Part shown: positions 7,398 to 15,382 of the stretch, one piece after another
How positions within the stretch are numbered: the first letter of the stretch is position 1
Layout: the number at the start of each line of letters is the position of its first letter
DNA from: Bacteroidetes bacterium UBA4009
Lineage (GTDB): Bacteria; Bacteroidota; Bacteroidia; NS11-12g; UBA9320
Direction: 5' to 3'
Assembly: GCA_002384205.1 (NCBI GenBank)
Contig: DGBH01000146.1
Coordinates: 1-25,390 of the forward strand
Length of the DNA: 25,390 nucleotides
Notes under the pieces: model-generated
Databases searched by the model: none
What the model was told of the DNA's origin: nothing
The model's input: only the letters and a program-made list of their open reading frames with translations
Made by a program: the position numbers and the translations under genes

Positions 7398-8417
7398 TTG
7401 AAATACTTCTACTTTTTTTTATTAAATATTCTCACTATTAGTGCATTAGGTGACCTTAGAGTACCTGATCTTTCTATAAGATTAGGCAGCGAAAGAAACA
7501 CGTATAGTCTCAATGAAGTTATCCAACTAAATGTAACTTTTACTAATCTTACAGATCACACTAGTAGCATTACGCTTCCTGGCTCAAAGAACAAGGGAAA
7601 ACGAATGTTATACTTGGCTTACTATATGGCAGACAGCAATGACTTCTATACAAATATATTTACCGAGAGTAGAGAGATGAATATGGACACCTCTATGCTT
7701 GGACAGGTTTATTGGAAAAATTTAGACGCACACAAATCTGTCTCTATACCATTATTTCTGAATGACACGCATAATTTTCGAACTAAAAATGCTGCCCACC
7801 ATGCGTTGCCGAACTTACCTAATGGCATCTATAAAGTAGTAGCTTGGTATGCCCCTTTTGATGAACCTTATGTAGATTATATTTTTGGAAAGATTAATCC
7901 TTTTGGAGATTCTGATGATGATTTTAGCACCCATAAAATATACCTAGAAGAGCAGACAGCAAGCAATTACTTCGATTTAATTCTAACAGATAACCCAACA
8001 ATACCAAAATGGGTTTCGACATCGAATTGTCCTAAAAATTGCAAATTATGCAAGGCTATAGACAACTCCCATTGGACCAAGATAAAAAAGATAATTTCAA
8101 AGCAAACAGACTACTCCAGTAAATATGAGATGGGGAAGACAGATACATCATGGTGTCAACCCCATAGAAATATCGCTTGGATATCTCCTCCACCGGATGC
8201 CATTCTTTCATCCTTACCTTCCTTTACACATAATTCGGTTATTTTCAGGAATCAAAAGGGGAATCATTACTTATTTATTACATGGCAACTTGGAAGGATA
8301 TACCGTTTTCGCTCCATAGCATTGCAACTATTACATGCTAGCTCCCGCCTCAATTTATCAATACCTAGCAGTAACGCTAACTACAAAAAACTAACAAGAC
8401 TAAATCCATTACCGTAA
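7398..8417 (+). CDS. Secreted protein with four-cysteine C-terminal region, unknown function
   Basis: The 339-residue product starts at TTG with a hydrophobic signal peptide (residues 1-18, KYFYFFLLNILTISALG). Residues about 25-125 look like an extracellular beta-sandwich of the BsuPI/Ig-like type (RLGSERNTYSLNEVIQLNVTFTN). A middle segment around 140-155 (LPNGIYKVVAWYAP) has the usual final-strand character. The C-terminal third has C211-x3-C215-x2-C218 and a later C253 (DTSWCQPHRN), a possible metal site or disulfide set. It ends in YLFITWQLGRIYRFRSIAL plus a serine- and asparagine-rich tail. There is no T9SS sorting domain, so it is probably periplasmic. I do not recognise a family for the C-terminal part. 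A consensus promoter precedes it. Confidence 0.7.
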   Translation: MKYFYFFLLNILTISALGDLRVPDLSIRLGSERNTYSLNEVIQLNVTFTNLTDHTSSITLPGSKNKGKRMLYLAYYMADSNDFYTNIFTESREMNMDTSMLGQVYWKNLDAHKSVSIPLFLNDTHNFRTKNAAHHALPNLPNGIYKVVAWYAPFDEPYVDYIFGKINPFGDSDDDFSTHKIYLEEQTASNYFDLILTDNPTIPKWVSTSNCPKNCKLCKAIDNSHWTKIKKIISKQTDYSSKYEMGKTDTSWCQPHRNIAWISPPPDAILSSLPSFTHNSVIFRNQKGNHYLFITWQLGRIYRFRSIALQLLHASSRLNLSIPSSNANYKKLTRLNPLP

Positions 8418-8504
8418 ACAGAATTTAACGAAACTATTGCTCTATACCGCAGATAATTATCTTATCTCATACCAAATGTTTACTTTTACCTATCTATTTT
8501 TCTA

Positions 8505-10661
8505 ATGACATTTCTACCAAAGATTTTAACTGTTTTTTTACTGTTATGCATTTCCCCTATACTTTATGGCCAGTCTATTAATCATTGGGAAACTATAGTA
8601 AAAAATACAGACACATGGCTTTACTACACGGGAAGTGAACCCGCTAGTAATTGGATGCAACCTAACTTTGATGCAAAAAATTGGACTGAAGGACAAGGAG
8701 GTTTTGGTTATGGAGACAATGATGACAATACCATTATCAGCTCAACAACTGCCGTCTATATTAGAAAAGTATTTTATCTTATTGACACTTCTGTAATACG
8801 ATACGCCATTTTGCATGCTGATTATGATGATGGTTTTGTTGCATATCTAAATGGCGTAGAAATAGCCCGAAATAATATTGGAACTCCAGGCACACCACCA
8901 ACTTATAGTTCACTTGCTAACACCTACAAAGAAGCAACACTATATAGCGGCGGCAAACCCGAAGATTATCCGCTTGATCAAGCGACCTTAAAAAGTATAA
9001 CCAAGCAAGGAACAAACACCCTAGCTATTCAAATACATAACCAATCTCTGAGCTCGTCTGATTTGAGTAGTAATTTTTTCTTAAGTCTTGGCGTAACTGA
9101 TCAAAGTAAGAATTACCGGCCTACCCCCAATTGGTTTACCGCACCTAATCTAGGAAGTACATTGCCCATTGTCGTAATCACTACGATAAATAATGCTGAA
9201 ATAACAAATGAGCCTAAGATTTCTGCGCATATGGGAATTATAGACCATGGAATAAATTTACTTACAGACACCTATAATGGTTATGATGGAGCTATCGCAA
9301 TCGAGATACGTGGGGCCTCATCACAAAGTTTTCCGAAGAAAAACTATGGCTTTGAGACGCAGCTCGCCGATGGTAACAATAACAATGTAAGCATTTTGGG
9401 AATGCCTTCCGAAAATGATTGGGTATTGCATGGACCATACTCCGACAAATCATTGTTGCGCAATGCGTTAGCCTATCATATGGGTACAAGTACTGGTAGG
9501 TATGCACCAAGAACCCAACTCTGCGAAGTATACATAAACGCTGATTACAAGGGCGTTTACATTATGACTGAACGTATAAAAAGAGATAAAAATAGAGTCG
9601 ATATTGCTAATTTAAAACCAGAAGATATCGCAGGTGATGAGTTAACAGGTGGTTATATAGTACAAATAGATAGAGATGATTTAAGCTCTAACATAGACGG
9701 TTGGTATAACAATACTTCACCTACAAAATTTTATTCCTATCACGATCCGAAAGCAGAGGAATTAGAAGATGTGCAGCGAGAATATATAAAAAGCTATATC
9801 ACGAGTTTTGAGAGTTCTATGTCTGACGCAGAATACTATTGGAAATTTAAAAACTTTGTAGACGTATCCTCTTGGGTTGATTATTTTTTAGTAACAGAAA
9901 TAGGCAAGCACATTGACGCTTACAAGCTTAGCTTCTATATGCACAAAGTAAAAAACTCAGACGGGGGCAAATTACATTTCGGGCCGCTATGGGATTTTAA
10001 CTTAGCTTTTGGTAATTTTGATTATGCATGTTCACCTGACCCAACAGGCTGGACCTACCAATTTCAAGGAACCTGCGATAACTCACACCCTTTTTGGGTA
10101 AAGAAGATGACGGATATTTCTGAAGTATCCAATTTAATCAACTGTCGATGGCAACAACTCAGAAACGGCCAATTACATACCGATAGCCTCATACAGTTTA
10201 TAGATGATAAAATTACTGAAATGGGTGACGCCCCAGCTAGAAACTTTGAAAAATGGAAGATCCTTGGACAATACGTATGGCCAAATGACTATGTAGGCAA
10301 TAGCTACCAAGAGGAAGTTTTATTTTTAAAAAACTGGTTAACTACCCGATTATCATGGATGGATAGCAACATGTTAGGAACTTGTGATACTCCCGCAACA
10401 ACAAGGGATATTTCTCGAGGATCACCCGTAGCTATTTTCCCTAATCCTGCTGCTAATCACGTATTTATAGACATTAGTGAACTGGAATATACAGATGCTA
10501 ACCTTTTTATTTACAGTCAAATTGGCCAGGAGTATATGAGTCAAAAAATCCAAGCTCCTGTAACGAAACTGAATATCGTAAATTTAGTGCAGGGCGTTTA
10601 CATTCTAAAAATAGTTTCTGAGAGCGGCAAAATGTACATTACTAAATTTATAAAGCAGTAA
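8505..10661 (+). CDS. CotH-kinase-like secreted protein with T9SS sorting domain
   Basis: The 718-residue protein begins with a signal peptide (about residues 1-22, ending ILYGQ). An N-terminal beta-sandwich resembling galactose-binding folds follows (about 28-200; WLYYTGSEPASNW, AVYIRKVFYL, GTNTLAIQIHN). The CotH region (about 220-600) has IEIRGASSQSFPKKNYGFE, VLHGPYSDKSLLRNALAY, YKGVYIMTERIKRDKNRVD and FGPLWDFNLAFGN. CotH of Bacillus is an atypical protein kinase of the spore coat, whereas the role of Bacteroidota homologues is largely unknown. Residues 637-718 are a type A sorting domain (IFPNPAANHVFID, ending YITKFIKQ), so the protein should be exported across the outer membrane by T9SS. 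It lies upstream of a sulfatase with the same export signal. Confidence 0.88.
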   Translation: MTFLPKILTVFLLLCISPILYGQSINHWETIVKNTDTWLYYTGSEPASNWMQPNFDAKNWTEGQGGFGYGDNDDNTIISSTTAVYIRKVFYLIDTSVIRYAILHADYDDGFVAYLNGVEIARNNIGTPGTPPTYSSLANTYKEATLYSGGKPEDYPLDQATLKSITKQGTNTLAIQIHNQSLSSSDLSSNFFLSLGVTDQSKNYRPTPNWFTAPNLGSTLPIVVITTINNAEITNEPKISAHMGIIDHGINLLTDTYNGYDGAIAIEIRGASSQSFPKKNYGFETQLADGNNNNVSILGMPSENDWVLHGPYSDKSLLRNALAYHMGTSTGRYAPRTQLCEVYINADYKGVYIMTERIKRDKNRVDIANLKPEDIAGDELTGGYIVQIDRDDLSSNIDGWYNNTSPTKFYSYHDPKAEELEDVQREYIKSYITSFESSMSDAEYYWKFKNFVDVSSWVDYFLVTEIGKHIDAYKLSFYMHKVKNSDGGKLHFGPLWDFNLAFGNFDYACSPDPTGWTYQFQGTCDNSHPFWVKKMTDISEVSNLINCRWQQLRNGQLHTDSLIQFIDDKITEMGDAPARNFEKWKILGQYVWPNDYVGNSYQEEVLFLKNWLTTRLSWMDSNMLGTCDTPATTRDISRGSPVAIFPNPAANHVFIDISELEYTDANLFIYSQIGQEYMSQKIQAPVTKLNIVNLVQGVYILKIVSESGKMYITKFIKQ

Positions 10662-10807
10662 AAGAATGAAATGGGCAAACCCTGATTATGCTATTGAACA
10701 AAATGGTGCTCTACCAATTTTTGAAATGATATTCGTAAGGGTAAAGGTAAAAACCAAAAACAACGTCGAACTAAAGAACCCATAATTCAATAACTGAATA
10801 AACCCTT

Positions 10808-12412
10808 ATGCTAAAAATAAGATATTACAAAATTGCAGTAATTGCTACCATCATAATTCTTTTTGTATTGCCCATCAAGCTCCAAGCCCAAAAACCTAAC
10901 ATATTGCTCATAATAGCCGACGATTTAGGTACAGATGCCCTAAACGGATTTACCAATCAAACGCTAAAACCTATCACGCCTACTCTCGATAGTTTGCGAG
11001 CTATGGGCATTTCGTTTAGCAACGTATGGGCTACTCCAGTATGCTCATCTACCAGAGCCATTATTATGAGCGGCAAACACGGTTCTAAGACTGGTGTTTT
11101 TGGGGTGCCTGGCAATTTAGACACTTCACATATTTCTGTTTTGCGTATGTTGGCATCGGAAACCAACGATGCTTACACCAAAGCCGTAGTAGGCAAATGG
11201 CACATTTCTATGCCTACCAACCCCAATCATCCTAGTATGCACGGAGCCGATTTCTATACTGGCTTTATGGACGGTTTCCCCGCCGATTACTACTTATGGC
11301 AACAAACTACCAATGGAGTTACGATAACTAATACAGACTATGTTACTTCTGTATTTACAGACTCGGCTATTTCTTGGACCCAAAAACAAACAAAACCTTG
11401 GTTTCTTTGGCTAGCACATGCGGCTCCGCACACCCCCTTTCACGTGCCCCCAAGTCAAATGTATAGCATCTCAAATACGGGGAATAACACCCGCCAGTTT
11501 ATCGCTATGATAGAATCAATAGATTACGATATCAATAGATTGTTTGCTTCTATGTCAGTGGCTGAAAGAGAAAATACCCTCGTTATCTTTATAGGTGACA
11601 ATGGCACTTCCGGTTCCGTATTACGCGATTATCCGCCAATGCATGGCAAAAGCACCGTTTACGAAGGTGGTGTTAGAGTACCTATGATAGTGGCAGGCAG
11701 TGGTGTAAGCAGACAAGGTGAACGAGAAAAAGCATTGATACAAGTACTCGATATATATGCTACTGTACTTGAAATAGCCGGCGTAAACCTGGATGGCGGA
11801 TTGTATAATAGCCTAAGCTTTAAGCATTTACTCACTGGCCAACCGGGAGATAGTAGGCCATATAATTATACGGAATTCAAAGACGGAACGGGCTACAGCT
11901 GGGCTGTACGTGATAATCAGTATAAGCTGATACAGCTGGCCAATGGATCACAGGAATTTTACGACTTACTCACAGACTCGTTTGAGTATAACCCAATAGA
12001 TATGGGCAGTGTAACTTCTCAGCAACAGGCTGTAATAGCAAATTTAGCTCAAGAAGCCAATACTGTACAGACTTCATGGAGTTGCAGAGATTTAATAAAA
12101 AACGGAGATGAAGAAGGCATAGATTGCGGAGGCACTATGTGTTCACCGTGTACCAATGCGCTTAGAGAGGTAGAAAGTCAAAACCTGACAATTTACCCCA
12201 ATCCTATCAACGGTAAGCTTACCATTCGCTCAGCAGAAGATCTTATATTATCTATATGTGTTTTCGACGCGTCAGGCAAACTGCTACTCGAGCACTCAGA
12301 ACAACCGATGAGGGAGGTAAGCTTAGAATTAACCGACAATGTGAATCAAATTTTATATTTCCATATTAAAACAAGGTATGGCACAGTTTACAAACGTATA
12401 GCGACTTGGTGA
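10808..12412 (+). CDS. Secreted arylsulfatase-like sulfatase with T9SS sorting domain
   Basis: The 534-residue protein has a signal peptide (about residues 1-28, ending LQAQ). The sulfatase fold starts at NILLIIADDLG (metal ligands D38, D39). The activation site is VCSSTRAIIMSGKHG: C79 should become formylglycine and R83 is conserved, but the usual proline or alanine at position three is serine. K130 and H132 (GKWHIS), H204 and H208 (HAAPHTPFH), D264-N265 (GDNGTSG) and K281 (KSTVYEGGVRVP) complete the site. A cysteine-rich link (about 425-450, CRDLIKNGDEEGIDCGG) precedes a C-terminal T9SS domain (about 460-534, IYPNPINGKLTI). It probably removes sulfate esters from extracellular glycans. No polysaccharide-utilisation transporter genes adjoin it. 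Confidence 0.92.
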   Translation: MLKIRYYKIAVIATIIILFVLPIKLQAQKPNILLIIADDLGTDALNGFTNQTLKPITPTLDSLRAMGISFSNVWATPVCSSTRAIIMSGKHGSKTGVFGVPGNLDTSHISVLRMLASETNDAYTKAVVGKWHISMPTNPNHPSMHGADFYTGFMDGFPADYYLWQQTTNGVTITNTDYVTSVFTDSAISWTQKQTKPWFLWLAHAAPHTPFHVPPSQMYSISNTGNNTRQFIAMIESIDYDINRLFASMSVAERENTLVIFIGDNGTSGSVLRDYPPMHGKSTVYEGGVRVPMIVAGSGVSRQGEREKALIQVLDIYATVLEIAGVNLDGGLYNSLSFKHLLTGQPGDSRPYNYTEFKDGTGYSWAVRDNQYKLIQLANGSQEFYDLLTDSFEYNPIDMGSVTSQQQAVIANLAQEANTVQTSWSCRDLIKNGDEEGIDCGGTMCSPCTNALREVESQNLTIYPNPINGKLTIRSAEDLILSICVFDASGKLLLEHSEQPMREVSLELTDNVNQILYFHIKTRYGTVYKRIATW

Positions 12413-12500
12413 TTTATAAAATAATCTTATTTAAACTTATTAGAAAGGTTCTTAATTATCACACTAAGTCTTTACAATTAGCTAGGAGTAAACAATTGCT

Positions 12501-12508
12501 TAAACTTG
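12501..12508 (+). promoter_or_regulatory. -7-like box abutting the PLP-enzyme start codon
   Basis: TAAACTTG differs from TAnnTTTG at one conserved position. Four bases separate it from the ATG at 12513, predicting a leaderless transcript. The 11-mer TAAACTTGTAG recurs just before the epimerase start at 13858. A TTAG at 12478-12481 occupies the -33 position. Confidence 0.35.
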
Positions 12509-12512
12509 TAGG

Positions 12513-13712
12513 ATGGAATTTAAACCAGCTAATCACATACAAGATTTACAATATTTCGGAGAATTTGGAGGAGTAAATCCTTCTATATCCGACTCGTCTA
12601 CATACACTTTTTTATCCGCTAAAACGATGTTTGATACGTTTGAAGGAAACGCAGATGGTTGTTATCTCTATTCAAGACACTCATCTCCTTCAAATCTGTA
12701 CTTAGGACAAGCGCTTGCCGCCATGGAAGGAACAGAAACTGCTAATGTAACGGCATCTGGTATGGGCGCTATAACCGCAGTAATACTTGAATTATGCAAA
12801 GCGAATGATCACGTCGTTTGTAGCAGAACCATATATGGTGGCACCTATGCGTTTCTTAAAAATTTTACCCCTAGTTTCGGAATTGACACTTCTTTCATTG
12901 ATATTACAAATCTTGCAGCGGTAGAAGCAGCCATAACTCCAAAAACTAAAGTAATTTATTGTGAAAGTGTCAGCAACCCATTGCTCGAAGTAGCAGATAT
13001 AAAAGCACTATCCGCCATAGCCAAGAAACACAATCTAAAATTAATCGTTGATAACACCTTCTCTCCCTTATCGATATCACCTTACAAACTAGGAGCAGAT
13101 GTTATTATACATAGCCTAACAAAATTCATAAATGGCTCTAGCGATACCGTTGGTGGCGTAGTCTGTGGGACGCAAGAGTTTATTAATCAGCTTCGCGACG
13201 TAAATAGTGGTGCTTGCATGCTTCTTGGATCAACCATGGATAGTTTTAGATCCGCATCCATTCTAAAAAACCTAAGAACACTTCATATCCGTATGCAGCA
13301 ACACAGTAAAAACGCTCAATTTCTAGCGGAACGTTTCGAACTAATGAGATTAAAAACAGTATATCCTGGTTTACCCTCACATCCGTCGCATCATATATTT
13401 AAAGAGGTGATGAATGCCGAGTATGGATATGGTGGAATGCTTACACTTGATACGGGTAGCCTTGAAAAGGCAAATGAATTAATGGAACTAATGCAACATC
13501 GCAACCTTGGATATTTAGCAGTTAGTTTAGGATTTTATAAAACACTATTTAGCGCTCCTGGGAGCTCCACATCTTCAGAAATACCTGAAGACGAGCAGAA
13601 AGCGATGGGATTGAGCGATGGATTAATCCGCTTCTCTATTGGCCTAGATGCTGATATTGAACGCACCTTGATGACTATGACAGATTGTATGAAAGAGGTG
13701 GGAATTATATAA
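12513..13712 (+). CDS. Cys/Met-metabolism PLP-dependent enzyme (methionine gamma-lyase/trans-sulfuration type)
   Basis: The 399-residue protein is a full-length member of the cystathionine gamma-synthase-like fold. Visible landmarks are YLYSRHSSPSNL (Y53, R55, cofactor phosphate contacts from the partner subunit), ASGMGAI (82-87), the PLP-ring aspartate in LIVDNTFSP (D180) and the Schiff-base lysine K204 in IIHSLTKFINGSSDTVGG. The reaction is uncertain: methionine gamma-lyase, cystathionine lyase and O-acylhomoserine sulfhydrylase share these motifs. At TIYGGTYAF the cysteine typical of Pseudomonas methionine gamma-lyase is glycine (G110), which argues against a strict lyase assignment. It stands 100 bases after the sulfatase, with its own promoter-like box. 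A link to sulfate released by that sulfatase is speculative. Confidence 0.85.
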   Translation: MEFKPANHIQDLQYFGEFGGVNPSISDSSTYTFLSAKTMFDTFEGNADGCYLYSRHSSPSNLYLGQALAAMEGTETANVTASGMGAITAVILELCKANDHVVCSRTIYGGTYAFLKNFTPSFGIDTSFIDITNLAAVEAAITPKTKVIYCESVSNPLLEVADIKALSAIAKKHNLKLIVDNTFSPLSISPYKLGADVIIHSLTKFINGSSDTVGGVVCGTQEFINQLRDVNSGACMLLGSTMDSFRSASILKNLRTLHIRMQQHSKNAQFLAERFELMRLKTVYPGLPSHPSHHIFKEVMNAEYGYGGMLTLDTGSLEKANELMELMQHRNLGYLAVSLGFYKTLFSAPGSSTSSEIPEDEQKAMGLSDGLIRFSIGLDADIERTLMTMTDCMKEVGII

Positions 13713-13804
13713 AAAACTACTTCAACAGATTTCACTTTAAAAAAGAAACAATCTATTCAGCCATTATTTTCTATAGAAAAGATGTAATGGTTATTTCAGT
13801 AAAT

Positions 13805-13843
13805 GTAATAGTTGGAATTTTTAAGAAAAATTAGAACTATTAC
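13805..13843 (+). repeat. Long interrupted inverted repeat upstream of the epimerase gene
   Basis: The two arms are GTAATAGTT-gg-AATTTTT and AAAAATT-ag-AACTATTAC, separated by AAG. They form 16 base pairs interrupted by a 2x2 internal loop. The repeat ends one base before the -7-like box, so its centre sits near -33. A repressor operator is the simplest reading. No T-run follows, which argues against a terminator for the upstream gene. Confidence 0.6.
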
Positions 13844-13844
13844 C

Positions 13845-13852
13845 TAAACTTG
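13845..13852 (+). promoter_or_regulatory. -7-like box abutting the epimerase start codon
   Basis: TAAACTTG (one mismatch to TAnnTTTG) is separated from the ATG at 13858 by five bases, predicting a leaderless message. It directly follows the long inverted repeat. No TTTG is present at the -33 position. Confidence 0.35.
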
Positions 13853-13857
13853 TAGCG

Positions 13858-14268
13858 ATGCAAAAAATCGAACACATTGGGATAGCGGTAAAAGACATTA
13901 AAGAAAGTAATTTACTTTTTGCCAAGTTATTAAACACCCAACACTACAAGATGGAAGGCGTAACGAGCGAAGGTGTGATAACTTCTTTTTTTCAAGTAGG
14001 CGAAATAAAAATAGAATTATTACAAGCAACTTCAGAAGACAGCCCCATTTATAAATTTATTGAAACTAAGGGAGAAGGATTGCATCATATTGCTTTTGCC
14101 GTAGATGATGTAAACTCAGAGCTCAAACGATTAAAATCAGAAGGGTTTGAAGCAATACATCAAGAAGGGAAGGATGGTGCAGATGGTAAAATAATAGCTT
14201 TTTTACATCCAAAATCAACCAACCGTGTTTTAACCGAAATTTGTTCAGATAAACATGCTACAGAATAA
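13858..14268 (+). CDS. mce: Methylmalonyl-CoA epimerase
   Basis: The 136-residue protein is a single glyoxalase/VOC-fold unit with the expected metal-binding pattern: H6 in KIEHIGIAV, E53 in IKIELLQ, the GLHHIAFAVDD histidines (H76/H77) and E127 in LTEIC. It interconverts the (2S) and (2R) epimers of methylmalonyl-CoA in propionate and branched-chain catabolism, or in the reverse direction toward propionyl-CoA. The length is normal for bacterial epimerases. Mutase subunits are not in this window. Its end overlaps the start of the AI-2E family gene by 14 bases, so the two are co-transcribed. The upstream promoter is unusual, as described at the adjacent sites. Confidence 0.93.
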   Translation: MQKIEHIGIAVKDIKESNLLFAKLLNTQHYKMEGVTSEGVITSFFQVGEIKIELLQATSEDSPIYKFIETKGEGLHHIAFAVDDVNSELKRLKSEGFEAIHQEGKDGADGKIIAFLHPKSTNRVLTEICSDKHATE

Positions 14269-15349
14269 AAATATACGTCTTCTACTCGGGATCATCGGGA
14301 CCCTCATATTAGGTTATTTACTGTGGAACGTCCGATTCATCATATATTATTTTTTTGCAGCGGCCATAATCGCTTTCATAGCGAGACCTTTAATGCGTTT
14401 GCTTAATGAAGTTAAGTTTAAAGATTGGGAGATGCCCAACTGGTTAAAATCTGCCACTGTATTAGTCACCTTTGTCTTTATTATTATTGGACTTTTTAAA
14501 CTTATCGTTCCAACCGTCATTGAACAAGCACATATCATTTCAGAGATCGATGCCAACACAGTGGTGAGTAGAGTACAGCCTGTAATTGAATCTGCTTCTG
14601 AATGGATGAAAAAAGCGAACATAGATGAGTCTGAGTTGCAAACTATTCTCAACAAAGAAGTGAATAAGATTTTCAGTATGGGAGATATTGGAAATTATGT
14701 TAAAAATATTTTAAGTGGCATTTCGGATTCCATTATTGCAGCTTTCTCAATACTTTTTATCAGTTTTTTCTTAATTAAAGACGGCAATATTGTAGATAAT
14801 GTAGTAGAAAGTATAACACCCGATAAATACTTGGAAAAGATAAAAACCATCCTTAATGAAACAAAAGATTTACTTACGCGCTATTTTGTAGGAGTAGTTA
14901 TACAAAATAGTATAATCATGCTTATAGTAACGGTAGGTCTTATGGTATTAGGTGTTAAAAATGCTCTGCTTATTGGTTTCTTGGCTGGCATTTTTAACAT
15001 TATCCCATACGTAGGACCTCTTCTAGGAGGACTTATTGGTATTAGTCTTGCCGCTACGGGTCAATTAGAAGCTCATCCAGACGTAGCACTAACAGCATTT
15101 GTTCTTAAGGCTCTTATTCCTTTTGCCGTCGCTCAAGTATTAGACAATTTTATATTACAACCTCTCATATTTTCAAAAAGTGTAAAAGCTCACCCACTGG
15201 AAATTTTCATAGTTATACTATCGGCAGGTTCATTGGCTGGATTAATCGGCATGATAGTCGCAGTACCCGCTTATTCCTTTATAAGAATCGTTGCTAAGGA
15301 GTTTTTTAACGGTTACAAAGTGGTACAAGGCTTAACAAAGGATTTATAG
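14255..15349 (+). CDS. AI-2E/PerM family transporter-like membrane protein
   Basis: The 364-residue protein has the layout of the AI-2E (PerM/YdiK/TqsA) family. Hydrophobic N-terminal helices (about residues 7-45 and 65-90) come first, then a hydrophilic segment (about 95-155, with VVSRVQPVIES) and several C-terminal helices. These include FNIIPYVGPLLGGLIG, a well conserved family block, and AVAQVLDNFILQPLIFSKSVKAHPLEIF. Members are linked to autoinducer-2 export, ion/proton antiport or unknown transport, so the substrate cannot be named here. The ATG lies inside mce (14-base overlap). The gene ends 33 bases before the convergent esterase gene. Confidence 0.9.
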   Translation: MLQNKNIRLLLGIIGTLILGYLLWNVRFIIYYFFAAAIIAFIARPLMRLLNEVKFKDWEMPNWLKSATVLVTFVFIIIGLFKLIVPTVIEQAHIISEIDANTVVSRVQPVIESASEWMKKANIDESELQTILNKEVNKIFSMGDIGNYVKNILSGISDSIIAAFSILFISFFLIKDGNIVDNVVESITPDKYLEKIKTILNETKDLLTRYFVGVVIQNSIIMLIVTVGLMVLGVKNALLIGFLAGIFNIIPYVGPLLGGLIGISLAATGQLEAHPDVALTAFVLKALIPFAVAQVLDNFILQPLIFSKSVKAHPLEIFIVILSAGSLAGLIGMIVAVPAYSFIRIVAKEFFNGYKVVQGLTKDL

Positions 15350-15350
15350 A

Positions 15351-15371
15351 GAACAAGGGCACCCTTCTTTT
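15351..15371 (+). terminator. Weak hairpin between convergent genes
   Basis: GAACAAGG-GCAC-CCTTCTTT folds into a short stem with one C-C mismatch, followed by TTTTA. It may end the mce/AI-2E transcript. The stem is short, so confidence is low. Confidence 0.25.
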
Positions 15372-15382
15372 ACCTATCGAAA

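Noticed and set aside
8125..8319. Second open frame inside the secreted four-cysteine protein, considered as evidence of a frameshift
   Set aside because: The main frame continues with a coherent segment (WCQPHRN, FITWQLGRIYRFRSIAL), while the alternative shows no recognisable motif.
7398..12412. Polysaccharide-utilisation locus around the sulfatase
   Set aside because: No SusC/SusD-type genes, glycoside hydrolases or regulators are present; only a sulfatase and a CotH-like protein with export signals.
13767..13780. Palindrome TTTTCTATAGAAAA after the PLP-enzyme gene
   Set aside because: Almost entirely A and T; such palindromes are expected by chance in this composition.
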